Part shown: one piece after another, positions 1 through 9,526 of the stretch
Numbering within the stretch: the stretch's first letter is position 1
Layout of the letters: every line of letters starts with the position of its first letter
NCBI GenBank assembly: GCA_039954875.1
Contig: CP157202.1
Span: 930,001-994,000 of the forward strand
Direction: 5' to 3'
DNA length: 64,000 nucleotides
From: G039954875 sp039954875
GTDB taxonomy: Bacteria; Bacteroidota; Bacteroidia; Flavobacteriales; Blattabacteriaceae
Translations under genes and position numbers: made by a program
Notes under the pieces: model-generated
Told to the model about the DNA's origin: nothing
Seen by the model: the letters and a program-made list of their open reading frames with translations, nothing else
Database searches by the model: none

Positions 1-1000
1 ATAGGGAGGGATCCGAAAAGAATATCGGAGAAGAAAATAAGATGACAGACATTTCCAAACCATCCACTTAGGATGAAGTAAAAGTCCTTTATCTGAGGGA
101 TAAATAAGTATATATAGTTAATTGATATACATAATAGTATCAGGTCTATCTTACCATAATATCAATAAAGTTAAGACCTTGTTTCGAGCTGGCCTTTGTG
201 TACCTACTCCTCCCAACAGTCTCTATACATAAGGGATAAAACCCCAAAGCTGCTATGAGAAACATATCGAGTTCTTGATCTTCCTGTAGGATCCCAGCAC
301 CCCAATCCAACGAACACAAAATAATCCACCAATAGTTCAAAGGCTGAGTATACCGATGCATGGGCTATAGCGTTGCTTGCAGGGAAAAAAATAACAAGTT
401 GATATGATACTTAATAATATACAAAAAAAATATATTGAAAATAAATTTTTAAAAATTATAATAATATCCTACTATAAAGAGAAAGAATACTTTTTTAAGG
501 AAGTAGCTTGTGGATATAACAAAATGGTACATTTACCAATAAAATCAATATATTACGTTTGTTTGCTCTTTCTGAATAAGTTTTGCACTTATTCCAGAAA
601 CAGTTCCAAAAGTTTTTGGGACTTGGTTGGCTTAAATGATTTTTTTTATAGAGCTTTTTTTAATACCCTATTCTCGTATGTACCCTATGTTGGAATTGGC
701 ACAGATTCAAACACATTTGTATGGTTCTGTGGAGGGAAGGCCATCCCTATCGATTACTTTTGGCTTATTGAAGTCTTAGTTATGCCCTACACTACTTTTC
801 TTTTAACACCTACTCGAATAAACTTCTTTCTACCATCCTTGCTTTTTGTTTGATTTGAAAAGATAAAGTTAAATATATCCGAGAGAGATTTTCTTAAATA
901 GAGATATTTATTTTTTTATATAAATATATAAAAAAAACACTAAAATATAAATATTAATGGATGAAAATTTAATAACTATTCAATGATGAAATTTTAGTTT
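1..1000. other. Eroded sequence, no convincing gene
   Basis: No frame in this kilobase gives a recognisable product. A 71-codon open frame on the minus strand (about 146-361) and a 149-codon frame on the plus strand (404-853) exist, but neither has family motifs or a plausible context. The plus-strand frame is dominated by F, Y, I, N and K, as expected of AT-rich non-coding DNA. I read the stretch as decayed gene space. Confidence 0.5.
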
Positions 1001-1009
1001 ATTTTTTTT

Positions 1010-1265
1010 TTAAATCCTCAACTTGAGGTGTGTTGCCCAAGAAATAGACTTGCTCAATCATAGTGGATATATCTGGATGAATCTAGTGAGATAAGGAGAA
1101 CACGCCAATAGTATGAAAATTTTACAGATTATACCGCAATATGTGCCATTTGGTGATACTACTAGATCTATTCAATAAAGAGGAAATCCATTTTACTTCC
1201 CTACAAGAAGGGATCAGTTCACAAATCGACAACAACTTAATTATCACAAATAAGGAGATATAAGT
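1010..1265 (+). pseudogene. Serine recombinase (resolvase) remnant
   Basis: Joining frames gives pieces that follow the order of a resolvase catalytic domain. First comes a piece like QxDLLNxxG, then IYLDESSEIRRTRQ resembling the 'IYxDKxSGxRxxRPE' stretch. From about 1145 there is LVILLDLFNKEEIHF followed by SLQEGI, the well-conserved 'V..LI..L...GI.F.SLQEGID' part of the family. The intact enzyme would cut and rejoin DNA at short sites as part of a transposon or integron-like element. The N-terminal catalytic serine and the C-terminal DNA-binding part are not seen, and at least one frameshift is needed. Family call is by eye; a profile search with joined frames would settle it. Confidence 0.45.
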
Positions 1266-2285
1266 TTGCTAAATTCACTATACTCCTGTTATACTTTATT
1301 TCTATAATTTATATAAGGATCTCATGACCATAATTTGCTACTTTCCTTACCTTTTTCCGTATACAAATGCATATGTTTTCATGTGATGGTGTTCCCCCTT
1401 TGCTATATATTATTTTTTTATCATATTTATCTTATACAATATTATTGATATACTTATATTTATAACAACTTCGGGTTTATTTAATTTTACTCTATTTATA
1501 GTTACTTTTTATTCATGGCAGAGGCTACTTTGATGGCCTTTGTTTTTTACCCTGGTAGTTTCAGAAGAAGGTGACGTTTCACTAATAATATTCTCTTTTA
1601 AGGGTACTTGGTATTCGAAGAATACCCTGCTGTATTTTATCAAGTTTTGTATGTATGGTGGCGAAGTTCTATGTACAGAGGGTTTAATTGATCTTATGTG
1701 GCTTGATAGAGGGATATGATCTTACTGGCCTTGCCGCAAATTCAACGATGATCAATAGGTCTTGGAATAGGGAAAGGCTTAAGGGAGGTATAGGCAGTCT
1801 TTTTTTGCTCACTGACTAGACTTTTCTAATGATATAAGACGTATCCCCGGTCTCGTAGCGCTTTACATATAAGGCCCAAGCATCTTTTGAATAATTATGA
1901 AGCGAAGGAGGTAATGGATCTATCTACTGGCTTGACTTTTAGTTCCCCCCCCATTAGATCCACGAGAAGTTTTTTGAAGTCTTTTCTATAGCTTTTTTTC
2001 TTAAGACTGTAACAGTCCGAAGGGTCTTGATATATCAGAAGGACCAAAAATACACTTTTCTAAACTGCTTATCTATGATACTTTCTTTTTCCCCTTGTGT
2101 TCATAAATAATTTTGGTTAAAAGCCCTTCTTTGGTTACCCTATATGATTTATATAGTGTTATTATGATTCTCATTAATATAATTCTGTCCGAAAAAACTA
2201 GGTAATTTGTCGAAAATCCAGGAAATATATAAGGAATAAAAAGGCTAAGCTCACGACACAAACTCACCTTCAACCAGATTATACA
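1266..2285. other. Eroded intergenic sequence
   Basis: About 1 kb between the recombinase remnant and tRNA-Val with no product recognised in any frame. It contains a run of C near 1946. A 91-codon minus-strand frame (2073-2348) runs into the tRNA gene and is not credible as a protein. Confidence 0.5.
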
Positions 2286-2364
2286 TGGTGGGCGATACTG
2301 GGTTCGAACCAGTGACCCCCTGCTTGTAAGGCAGGTGCTCTGAACCAAGCTGAGCTAATCGCCC
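2286..2364 (-). tRNA. tRNA-Val (anticodon TAC)
   Basis: The minus strand folds as a cloverleaf. The acceptor GGGCGAT pairs with ATCGCCC, the anticodon stem CCTGC/GCAGG encloses loop CTTACAA (anticodon TAC), and the T-arm carries GGTTCGAACC. The discriminator A is followed directly by an encoded CCA at the 3' end, unlike the other two tRNAs in this window. Confidence 0.95.
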
Positions 2365-2430
2365 AAATCATTATGCATGCAAATATAACAGTTTTTTTTT
2401 TTAAAAACCCTCAAACATGTCTTCAGATTA

Positions 2431-3648
2431 TCACAAGACTTCTGCTACGACAAAAGTACTCCCTCCCACAAAAATAAGATCCTTATTTCCAGCCTGTTTT
2501 TTGGCTGCTGAAAAAGCCTGAGATACCGTGAGGAAATATGCTGATTTATCATAAACCCCCTCTGTGATCTCTTTCAACATTTCGATAGAGAACCGTCGGG
2601 GTAGACCAGGCTGACAGAAATAATAAAAAGCCTCAATAGGAAAATAAGACAAGAGTTGCGACACATCCCTTCCCTGGACGAAACCTAAAACCAGATGTAA
2701 ATTCTCATACGACTCATGGGACAACTGTCGTACTACCCAACGAATACTGTCCTGATTGTGGGCCGTATCGCAAATGATCTTTGGTATCTCCTGTAAGCAT
2801 TGCCAACGTCCTAGCAAATGAGTGTTGGCTAATACATTTCGAAAACCTGTCATCAAAACTTCTTCCGAAATATGCATATTCAAACTACGCAATACTTCCA
2901 CCGTCTTCAAAACAGTGCCTTGATTCAATGCTTGACAATCTCCTTGCAAAGGCATCTCATAGGAAAATTCTTTTTTTCCTTCGACAAAATAAATCGATGC
3001 TTTTTTCTCTCTAGCCGTCCCCAAAAAGACTGATTGAGTATCGGCTATAGACGGACCAATCACAACTGGTATACCGGCTTTGATGATACCGGCCTTCTCA
3101 CGAGCGATATTAACGAGTGTATCACCCAAAGATTTCATATGATCCCAGCCGATATGAGTGATGACCGAAACCATAGGGAGGATGACATTGGTAGAATCCC
3201 AACGCCCGCCCATTCCCACCTCAACTACCGCGATATCTACTCTTTTTTCTTTGAAATAATCAAATGCCAATCCCGTATTCATCTCAAAAAAAGAAAATCC
3301 ACCTTGCTCTAAAAAGTTTTTATGCTGGGCAACGAATGTCACAATAAAACTTTCTTCTATCGGGCTACCATCACAACGGATGCGTTCGCGAAAATCTTTC
3401 AGATGTGGCGAAGTAAAGAGACCTACTCGATAGCCTGCCTCTTGCAAGATCGAAGCCAACATATGTGCTGTAGATCCTTTGCCATTAGTGCCTCCGACAT
3501 GAATACTTCGAAAGGTATGTTGTGGTTGACCAAGATGAATACATAAGGCTTCCATACAATCTAAACCAGGTCGATAAGCACCTGTACCTTGTTGCTGATA
3601 CATCGGTAAGTGGTCAAAAAGCCATTGGATAGTCTCAAAATAATTCAT
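2431..3648 (-). CDS. folC: Folylpolyglutamate / dihydrofolate synthase FolC
   Basis: Adds glutamate to folates (and, in bifunctional members, to dihydropteroate), a Mur-ligase-like ATP-dependent cytosolic reaction. The protein has 405 residues, normal for the family. The P-loop GGTNGKGST lies near residue 50, followed by the conserved VVEVGMGGRWDSTN and ITHIGWDHM segments of the central domain, and a C-terminal domain ending near TFVVAEVL. I take the second ATG (MNYFETIQWLF) as the start because Bacteroidota FolC proteins begin this way; a longer frame adds 12 unlikely residues. It is the last gene of a minus-strand exbB-exbD-tonB-folC series, an order common in the phylum. It is intact although tonB immediately upstream is broken. 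Confidence 0.95.
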   Translation of the reverse strand: MNYFETIQWLFDHLPMYQQQGTGAYRPGLDCMEALCIHLGQPQHTFRSIHVGGTNGKGSTAHMLASILQEAGYRVGLFTSPHLKDFRERIRCDGSPIEESFIVTFVAQHKNFLEQGGFSFFEMNTGLAFDYFKEKRVDIAVVEVGMGGRWDSTNVILPMVSVITHIGWDHMKSLGDTLVNIAREKAGIIKAGIPVVIGPSIADTQSVFLGTAREKKASIYFVEGKKEFSYEMPLQGDCQALNQGTVLKTVEVLRSLNMHISEEVLMTGFRNVLANTHLLGRWQCLQEIPKIICDTAHNQDSIRWVVRQLSHESYENLHLVLGFVQGRDVSQLLSYFPIEAFYYFCQPGLPRRFSIEMLKEITEGVYDKSAYFLTVSQAFSAAKKQAGNKDLIFVGGSTFVVAEVL

Positions 3649-3696
3649 AAAAAAATAAATAATACCATAGAAAAAATTGCACAAAAACTTTATCAG

Positions 3697-4586
3697 TCAT
3701 TTTATACGTAAACGGTAAATGATCTTACCCATCTGCCGGGAAGGTGCTTTTAAAGGGGCTGCCCAAATAGTTTTCATGACGACCGCTTTAACTGACCCCC
3801 TCAAGACAAGCTAGCGTATTGGTCATACCCTTGACTTCGGGAACTGCTTCGACAAACCTCACCCGCCCTATCGACAATGACCCTGACCACCACTATACCT
3901 TCCTGATCACATGGATAGTCTGGTAAGGATTTTTATAACGCACTCATCTCACTGAGTTGGTAATTACCACTGTGGTAGAAAATCTATTTACCTGTATTGG
4001 CACTTGAACATGGATCTCCATCTGTATAACCTGAGCTAATCCCACCCTTTTGGCTAGTACCATAGGTTTTTATTTTAAAGATACGTTCTATAGCATGCTT
4101 AACCCGATGGTCTAATTTTTCAACGACACGGTTTTTATCAGAATTCTCAACCGTATTATTCTTACTTGGCTTTTTCGGGTCGATGATTTCTCGAGCCATG
4201 ACTTCTATTTTAGGTTGGCCGACTATATTCTTGTTTTTATGCACACATTTTTTCAAGAGAATCGCCTCATTAAGGTCTTGGATAAGTACATCTTTTTCTT
4301 CAGATGCAGGACCGACGGCTGCCTTTGGAATAGACTTAGCAGAAACTTGTTCTGGCTGAGCAACATCCTGCATTGAGGTAATAATCTCTTCTGATGTGGC
4401 GATTTCAAAGAGAGAAACGGCCTCTTTACACTCATCACCAAAATGGATAGTAATCCCTTCCTCAGCTAAAGGTACGACTACATAAAACTGCACATAAAAC
4501 ATAAGACACAAGAGCAAGACTGTCACAATCAGCGTGATGACAGTACTCTTCACCCGGGGGGCTTGTATGTCATGAGTCTCATTCAT
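3697..4586 (-). pseudogene. tonB: Energy transducer TonB, frameshifted
   Basis: The first 200 codons (4586-3984) stay open: a short cytoplasmic tail, one membrane segment (about residues 14-36) and a Lys-rich periplasmic linker ending in a Gly/Ser-rich stretch (DGDPCSSANTG). The TonB C-terminal domain follows only in broken form. PDYPCDQEGIVVVRVIVDRA, then VEAVPEVKGMTNTLACLEG, then AVVMKTIWAAPLKAPSRQ with the end MGKIIYRLRIK lie in different frames, with a stop before the first block and two shifts after it. The intact protein would pass proton-motive energy from ExbB/ExbD to outer-membrane receptors. Its start ATG overlaps the exbD stop as ATGA, so the two were translationally coupled. The receptor-binding domain cannot be made, so TonB function from this copy is lost. 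Confidence 0.85.
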
Positions 4587-4984
4587 TGGATAGGTTGGGG
4601 AATTAAAACGGTTTTATATCGATGTTTATTAGCAACGTTAAGTATTTCCACCACTTGTTCTTTTGGGACACCTTGCTCGGACCGCATGATCGAGTGAATA
4701 TCTGAAATATTTTTAAACCTCTTCTTCAAAATACATTCAACCTCACCTCTAGCGACTTCATCTCGATTGATATAATATCGTCCATCCCTTTTAATGATTA
4801 CCGATACAAAGGATAAATTTTATTGCACCTGAACGCCATCATAACGGGGTAGAGCCATATCAATGGCATGTATCATAACCATAGAGGAGGTGAGCATGAA
4901 TAAGATAAGAAATAGGAAAACAATATCTGTCATCGAAGACATACTGAACTCCACATTGATACGATTCTCACCTCTCATATCCAT
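4583..4984 (-). pseudogene. exbD: ExbD biopolymer transport protein with one in-frame stop
   Basis: The whole ExbD frame is readable without any shift: an N-terminal segment RGENRINVEFSMSSMTDIVF with the conserved membrane Asp, one membrane helix ending LTSSM, the motif ALPRYDGVQVQ, and a periplasmic domain with DGRYYINRDEV ending at TVLIPQPIQ. The only defect is a TAA at 4820-4822, codon 55, just after QVQ. The start overlaps the exbB stop (TAATG) and the stop overlaps the tonB start (ATGA), so the operon spacing is perfectly kept. A single substitution suggests very recent inactivation, read-through, or a sequencing error. ExbD forms the proton channel with ExbB. Confidence 0.85.
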
Positions 4985-5688
4985 TATAAAAGGGGTTTAT
5001 TGATCATATCGAGAAAATACGTAGCCACAGCCTCCATGCGGTGAAAAACTCTATCAATCCTAACGACTAAAAGATTATAAAAAATATAGATACAAATCCC
5101 TACTACGAGCCCAACTGCCGTAGTGTTCATCGCTGTATAAATACCGGCAGCCAACACCTGGGGATTAACCTGAGCGGTTACATGGGCAATCTGATAAAAA
5201 GCCATGATCATCCCAATCACCGTGCCCAAAAATCCCAACATTGGAGCTACCCTAGAGATCATCGCCAAGGTACGCAAGCCTTTTTCCAATCTATAAATCT
5301 CGAGTTTGCCGGTATTTTGCATAGCCTGAGTGATGTCGCTCAATGGACGGCCCATCCGTTCCAAACCTTTCTCCATCATCTTGGCTTCAGGAGTGGGATT
5401 GTTTTGACAATATTCTACAGCAGCCTCAAACTTACCTCCATAGACCATATCCGTGATATGGTCTGTAAAATACCGGTCTACCCTGGCTGAAGTGCGGATT
5501 ACAAAAATCCGTTCGAAAAAGATGTATAAGCCGATGATAAACAGGATGAAAATAATAAAAATAATCATACTGCCTACCATACCTCCTTCGGTTACCAATC
5601 CCCAGAGAGAAAAGAACCGAGTCTGGGTCACTTCATTGGAATGCCATGGTACTGTGTTGTCTATCAAAACTCGTGCTTGTAAAACCAT
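4984..5688 (-). CDS. exbB: MotA/TolQ/ExbB proton channel family protein
   Basis: Inner-membrane channel subunit that uses the proton gradient to drive TonB. The protein has 234 residues with three membrane regions: one near residues 36-60, and a pair in the C-terminal half containing the conserved MLGFLGTVIGM and AMNTTAVGLVVGI stretches typical of ExbB/TolQ. I start it at the ATG at 5688; an upstream TTG (5697) is in frame but would lie inside a TAGATTTG promoter-like box. The gene is intact, whereas its partners exbD and tonB downstream are broken, so its present role is doubtful unless another ExbD/TonB set exists elsewhere. TolQ versus ExbB cannot be decided from sequence alone; the tonB neighbour favours ExbB. 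Confidence 0.88.
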   Translation of the reverse strand: MVLQARVLIDNTVPWHSNEVTQTRFFSLWGLVTEGGMVGSMIIFIIFILFIIGLYIFFERIFVIRTSARVDRYFTDHITDMVYGGKFEAAVEYCQNNPTPEAKMMEKGLERMGRPLSDITQAMQNTGKLEIYRLEKGLRTLAMISRVAPMLGFLGTVIGMIMAFYQIAHVTAQVNPQVLAAGIYTAMNTTAVGLVVGICIYIFYNLLVVRIDRVFHRMEAVATYFLDMINKPLL

Positions 5689-5694
5689 AGTATT

Positions 5695-5702
5695 CAAATC
5701 TA
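5695..5702 (-). promoter_or_regulatory. -7 box (TAnnTTTG) just upstream of exbB
   Basis: The minus strand reads TAGATTTG, an exact match to the Bacteroidota -7 consensus TAnnTTTG. Only six bases separate it from the exbB ATG, so a transcript starting here would be leaderless or nearly so. No TTTG element is seen 19-21 bases upstream, so the call rests on one box. Confidence 0.35.
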
Positions 5703-5763
5703 ACTTCGTCGAAATAAAAATACGTCCCCATCCGATAACTATATCTACAAAACACTCGTCTCC

Positions 5764-7071
5764 TTACATACGGACAATACCCGCGCCTAACGCACAGAGA
5801 CGGTGGTCGATATTTTCATACCCTCTGTCGATCTGTTCTATGTTATGAATAAGGCTAGAGCCTTGGGCCGATAAGGCAGCGATCAGAAGTGAAATACCGG
5901 CCCGAATGTCTGGTGAGCTCAACGTAGTCCCCCGTAAAGAAAACTTATGATCCAAACCAATGACTGTAGCTCGATGTGGATCACATAGGATGATCTGTGC
6001 TCCCATGTCGATGAGTTTATCAACGAAAAATAGACGGCTTTCAAACATTTTTTGATGGATCAAAACACTACCTTTAGCCTGAGTGGATACGACCAAAAGT
6101 ACACTCAACAAATCAGGAGTAAGACCTGGCCAAGGAGCATCTGAAATGGTCAAAATAGAGCCGTCGATGAAATTTTGTAAATGGTAATGCTCTTGTGAAG
6201 GAATGTAAATATCATCTCCTTGTCTTTCGAGGACAATACCCAATTTCCTAAAAGTCTCTGGAATGATCCCTAAATTTTCCCAACTAACTGCCTTGATCGT
6301 GAGCTCAGAACGGGTTATAGCAGCCAAACCGATCCAACTGCCGATCTCGATCATATCAGGCAAGAGCGTGTGATCACATCCACCCAATCCCTTCACACCT
6401 GTGATGGTGAGTAGATTGGATCCAATACCTTCAATCCGGGATCCCATACGATTGAGCATCTTACATAGTTGCTGAATGTAGGGCTCACAGGCAGCATTAT
6501 AAATAATGGTCTTCCCCTGAGCTAATACAGCTGCCATAAGGATATTGGCTGTACCAGTGATCGAGGCTTCTTCCAAAAGCATGTACTGTCCTACCAGACC
6601 TTTGGGAGCCTCCAAGCTATAAAAACAGTACTCCTTATCATAATGAAAATGAGCGCCCAAGGTGATGAATCCTTGAAAATGGGTATCCAAACGCCTGCGA
6701 CCAATCTTATCGCCACCGGGCTGAGGAATATAAGCCTTGCCAAAACGGGCGAGCAAAGGACCGATAATCATGATCGAACCACGTATAGAAGCTCCTTCTT
6801 TACGAAACTCCTGCGTACCGAGGTATTCAAGGTGAAGATCGTCTGCTTGGAAGGTATAGTCACCCTTGTTGTTTTCTTGTTGCTTCACTCCAAGATAAGC
6901 CAAGATATGCATCAAGCGTTTAACATCCTCGATCTCTGGAATATTTTTAATCCTTACTTTTTCAGGGCTCAAGAGCACAGCAGAAAGTACTTGTAAAGCC
7001 TCATTTTTAGCTCCTTGTGGAAGGATTTCCCCTTTCAAACGGCGACCTCCTTTTATCTTAAACGTTGCCAT
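5764..7071 (-). CDS. murA: UDP-N-acetylglucosamine 1-carboxyvinyltransferase MurA
   Basis: First committed step of peptidoglycan synthesis: transfer of enolpyruvate from PEP to UDP-GlcNAc in the cytosol. At 435 residues it has the family's normal length, with the N-terminal QGAKNEALQVLSAVLL substrate site and the repeated EPSP-synthase-like fold. In the active-site loop the sequence is PGGDKIGRRRLDTH: the usual catalytic Cys is replaced by Asp. From memory this Asp form is common in Bacteroidota and, as in mycobacterial and chlamydial MurA, gives resistance to fosfomycin. The start overlaps the end of the DUF4290 gene by 14 bases. Intact cell-wall genes here (murA, PBP1A) indicate that the organism still makes a peptidoglycan wall. 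Confidence 0.96.
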   Translation of the reverse strand: MATFKIKGGRRLKGEILPQGAKNEALQVLSAVLLSPEKVRIKNIPEIEDVKRLMHILAYLGVKQQENNKGDYTFQADDLHLEYLGTQEFRKEGASIRGSIMIIGPLLARFGKAYIPQPGGDKIGRRRLDTHFQGFITLGAHFHYDKEYCFYSLEAPKGLVGQYMLLEEASITGTANILMAAVLAQGKTIIYNAACEPYIQQLCKMLNRMGSRIEGIGSNLLTITGVKGLGGCDHTLLPDMIEIGSWIGLAAITRSELTIKAVSWENLGIIPETFRKLGIVLERQGDDIYIPSQEHYHLQNFIDGSILTISDAPWPGLTPDLLSVLLVVSTQAKGSVLIHQKMFESRLFFVDKLIDMGAQIILCDPHRATVIGLDHKFSLRGTTLSSPDIRAGISLLIAALSAQGSSLIHNIEQIDRGYENIDHRLCALGAGIVRM

Positions 7072-7693
7072 TGCTGTTAGTAAACCTTTTTTTATTGTTA
7101 GAATAAAAAACCTGATTTTTATTTTTCCTTCTGGTGGGATTCAAAACATTCTCAATATCAATTAAAGGATCTTTGTGAATGGGCAAATGCAGCTTATCGC
7201 TAGATAATTTTTTTAAATCGTCAAAGATTACATCATCCTCTACAGTGTCTTTATTCCATTTAAGATAACTTTTTTTCATCGTATTAGCTATGGCATAGAT
7301 CAAGCCTTCTTTTTTATCTTCCTCAGTACAATCTATCGCTACCCGTATCAAGTCTTTGATGATCTTTCCATAGTACCGAAATTCTCTCAGGCGCTCGGGA
7401 TAGACCATCTTTTTGGGCGGTACTTGAAACTGGTTGGGCTCAGGCCTTTGAAAAGGCGAGTCGACATCCAATTTAAAACCTGACATGATAAAGAGTTGGT
7501 CCCAAAGCTTATGTTGAAAATCTGGTACATCTCTCAAATGTGGATTCAAATCGCCCATCACTTTGATGATACTCCAGGCACAATAGTTGCGCTCAGCTCT
7601 ATCATTTATCTGTATAGCATGGCTGATCATCTTGTGGATGTTGCGCCCATATTCGGGTATGATCATATTTGGACGCTCCGTATTATATTTCAT
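7058..7693 (-). CDS. DUF4290 family protein
   Basis: A 211-residue soluble protein recognised as DUF4290 from its opening (MKYNTERPNMIIPEYGRNIH) and the RLREFRYYGKIIKDLI stretch, and from its position directly before murA, an arrangement conserved in Bacteroidota. The function is unknown. The C-terminal 35 residues are rich in Lys, Arg and Asn and probably disordered. It overlaps murA by 14 bases, so the two are almost certainly co-transcribed. A TATTTTTG box (minus strand, 7728-7721) fits the -7 promoter consensus, but no -33 element is clear. Its retention in an eroding genome suggests a role linked to wall synthesis, which is inference only. Confidence 0.9.
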   Translation of the reverse strand: MKYNTERPNMIIPEYGRNIHKMISHAIQINDRAERNYCAWSIIKVMGDLNPHLRDVPDFQHKLWDQLFIMSGFKLDVDSPFQRPEPNQFQVPPKKMVYPERLREFRYYGKIIKDLIRVAIDCTEEDKKEGLIYAIANTMKKSYLKWNKDTVEDDVIFDDLKKLSSDKLHLPIHKDPLIDIENVLNPTRRKNKNQVFYSNNKKRFTNSNGNV

Positions 7694-7769
7694 AATGATT
7701 TAAGGGGTGAAAAATTATTTCAAAAATAACATTTTATCCAAAGCTATGAAAGATTCTACACCGGATATC

Positions 7770-8739
7770 AAAACTATTGAACCTTTTTACCGGTCAAATC
7801 ATGCCTGCTGCCTTGAAAGGTGTTGAGGGCCCAGGGAATCTTTTGCTGGAACACCACTTCCCTCACTGCACAATCTTCCTTGGTAAACAACTCACAAGAC
7901 TTGGAAGTACAGACATATACATGTACAAAAACTCCATTTTCCGATCAAATTTTTCTCTGACCAATGCCGCTAATGCATCCACCTCGTCATGAGCCTCCCT
8001 CACCATGAAATACCAAAGCACCGGCAGAAGATAATCCACGTACAGAGCACTGCAATATTATATTATCATCAGGTTGCACAAAACCACCAAATTGCCTTTT
8101 ATATGAACCTCTAGATAATTGACCAATTTCCTGATCAGGTACTTGACCGGACTCATCCATGATATCGACTTTACACCCCTCAAAATCGTCAGGCCGATGT
8201 ATAAGATCAGTAACGATGATAGCAATGACTACACCCAACCCGTCAAGTAAAGCAAGACCAACCCTATAACCACTCCGAAGAGCAAATAAGTATACGCCTG
8301 AAAGTGCATACCACTGGCTACTAGCACAAGTGAATGATTTTTAATCCCTATATTCTACCAAATAGCCGACGAGATAATTGACTGTCGCTATCCCAGTAAG
8401 CAGAATGATCTCAGAATTTAAACACCTCAAGACTTTACCCAAATAACTCAATTGGACAACGGCCTATATAACCATGAGTAGACCAACGACCATGATAATC
8501 ATATCTTCAATCGCTACCGAAATAAAATCGGCTTTCCAACGACCATAAGGCCGAAAGACATAAACAATACAATCCCATGAAGCTACTCATCACATTGGCA
8601 ATGCTATCAAGTGTATAGGTCAACACAGCTACCTAATTGGTCAGATACCAGACGATCCACTTGATTACAAACAAAACCACACCTTCTGCACAGATCAGTT
8701 TCTGGGCATAGAAATGTTGCCGCGCCTCGATATCCATCA
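7770..8739 (-). pseudogene. Cation diffusion facilitator (CDF) efflux transporter, broken
   Basis: Joined frames from the ATG at 8739 give the CDF layout. First is the helix RQHFYAQKLICAEGVVLFVIK, then VLTYTLDSIANVMSSFMGLY (the metal-site 'D' helix), ADFISVAIEDMIIMVVGLL, and NHSLVLVASGMHF with the second metal-site region. The order continues with LYIGLTILRG and a C-terminal cytoplasmic domain that includes EAHDEVDALAALV. Several in-frame stops (for example after TN and after MVI) and at least five frame changes make it non-functional. The intact protein would export Zn, Fe or similar ions in exchange for protons. Confidence 0.75.
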
Positions 8740-8788
8740 AAAACCATCTAAAAGATCAACAATCTTTATTAAAATAAAAAAAATCAAC

Positions 8789-9526
8789 TTAAGCCAATGA
8801 GGACTCCACAAGGTCATTGATACAAACATGCTCTGGTAAAGTAGTCGTATAGTAAATCAATCAGCTACATCGGCAGGGCTGAGCTGTTGATAACCTTCAT
8901 AGACTGACTTGGCACGTTAAGTGTCTTCCAGAAAACACACCTGAGAAAAATCGGTCTCTGTAGCCCAGGATTTATAACTGTCACCTTAATACTATGTTTG
9001 AGCAAATTAACGCGCAAAGCTTTGTTTAGAGGATGCACAGCGTGTTTGGTCGCACCATAAATGGTCGCCTTCTTATAGACCATCTTTACCCGAAATAGAC
9101 CCTATATTAATAATTTGTCCCTTTTTTCTGTCTATCATATGAGGCGATACGGCTTTAGTTACATACAAAAGCTCTTTGACGTTGGTATCGATCACCTCAT
9201 CCCAGGGACGGATCCTTCTCAGAAAAGAGATTCATACCTATTGCTAGGCCAGCATTATCGACCAATACATCGTTTTTATGATAGATTACCACTCAGTTTC
9301 GAGCAAGGCCACAACGCCAAAAACCACAGTACAGGCACATATGTCGCGAAGCAAAGTGTCTTGATTTGGACCTCATACTTCTCTTCTAGCCTTTGCTTAA
9401 GTTTTTCCAAACTCTATCTTCTCTACGTCCAGAAAGGATCATATCATAGCCTCCCTGTGCAAAATGTTTTGCACAGGCCTCACCAATACCTGAAGTAGCT
9501 ACAGTGATAAAAGTCTTTTTTCTCAT
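8789..9526 (-). pseudogene. Short-chain dehydrogenase/reductase (SDR), broken
   Basis: The frame opens with MRKKTFITVATSGIGEACAK, matching the SDR TGxxxGIG nucleotide loop (one Gly altered). It continues through YDMILSGRR, and a later piece has YGATKHAVHPLNKALRVNLL, the YxxxK catalytic region, followed by KVTVINPG. The end reads LPEHVCINDLVESSLA. Several shifts and stops separate these blocks. It resembles the YdfG-type NADP-dependent oxidoreductases. Its ATG overlaps the uvrD stop as ATGA, so it was coupled to uvrD. Confidence 0.78.

Noticed and set aside
404..853. 149-codon plus-strand open frame
   Set aside because: Composition follows AT-rich DNA, no motif, no neighbour on the same strand, and no related copy. 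Not supported as a gene.
2073..2348. 91-codon minus-strand open frame
   Set aside because: Starts inside tRNA-Val; an artefact of the tRNA and surrounding sequence.
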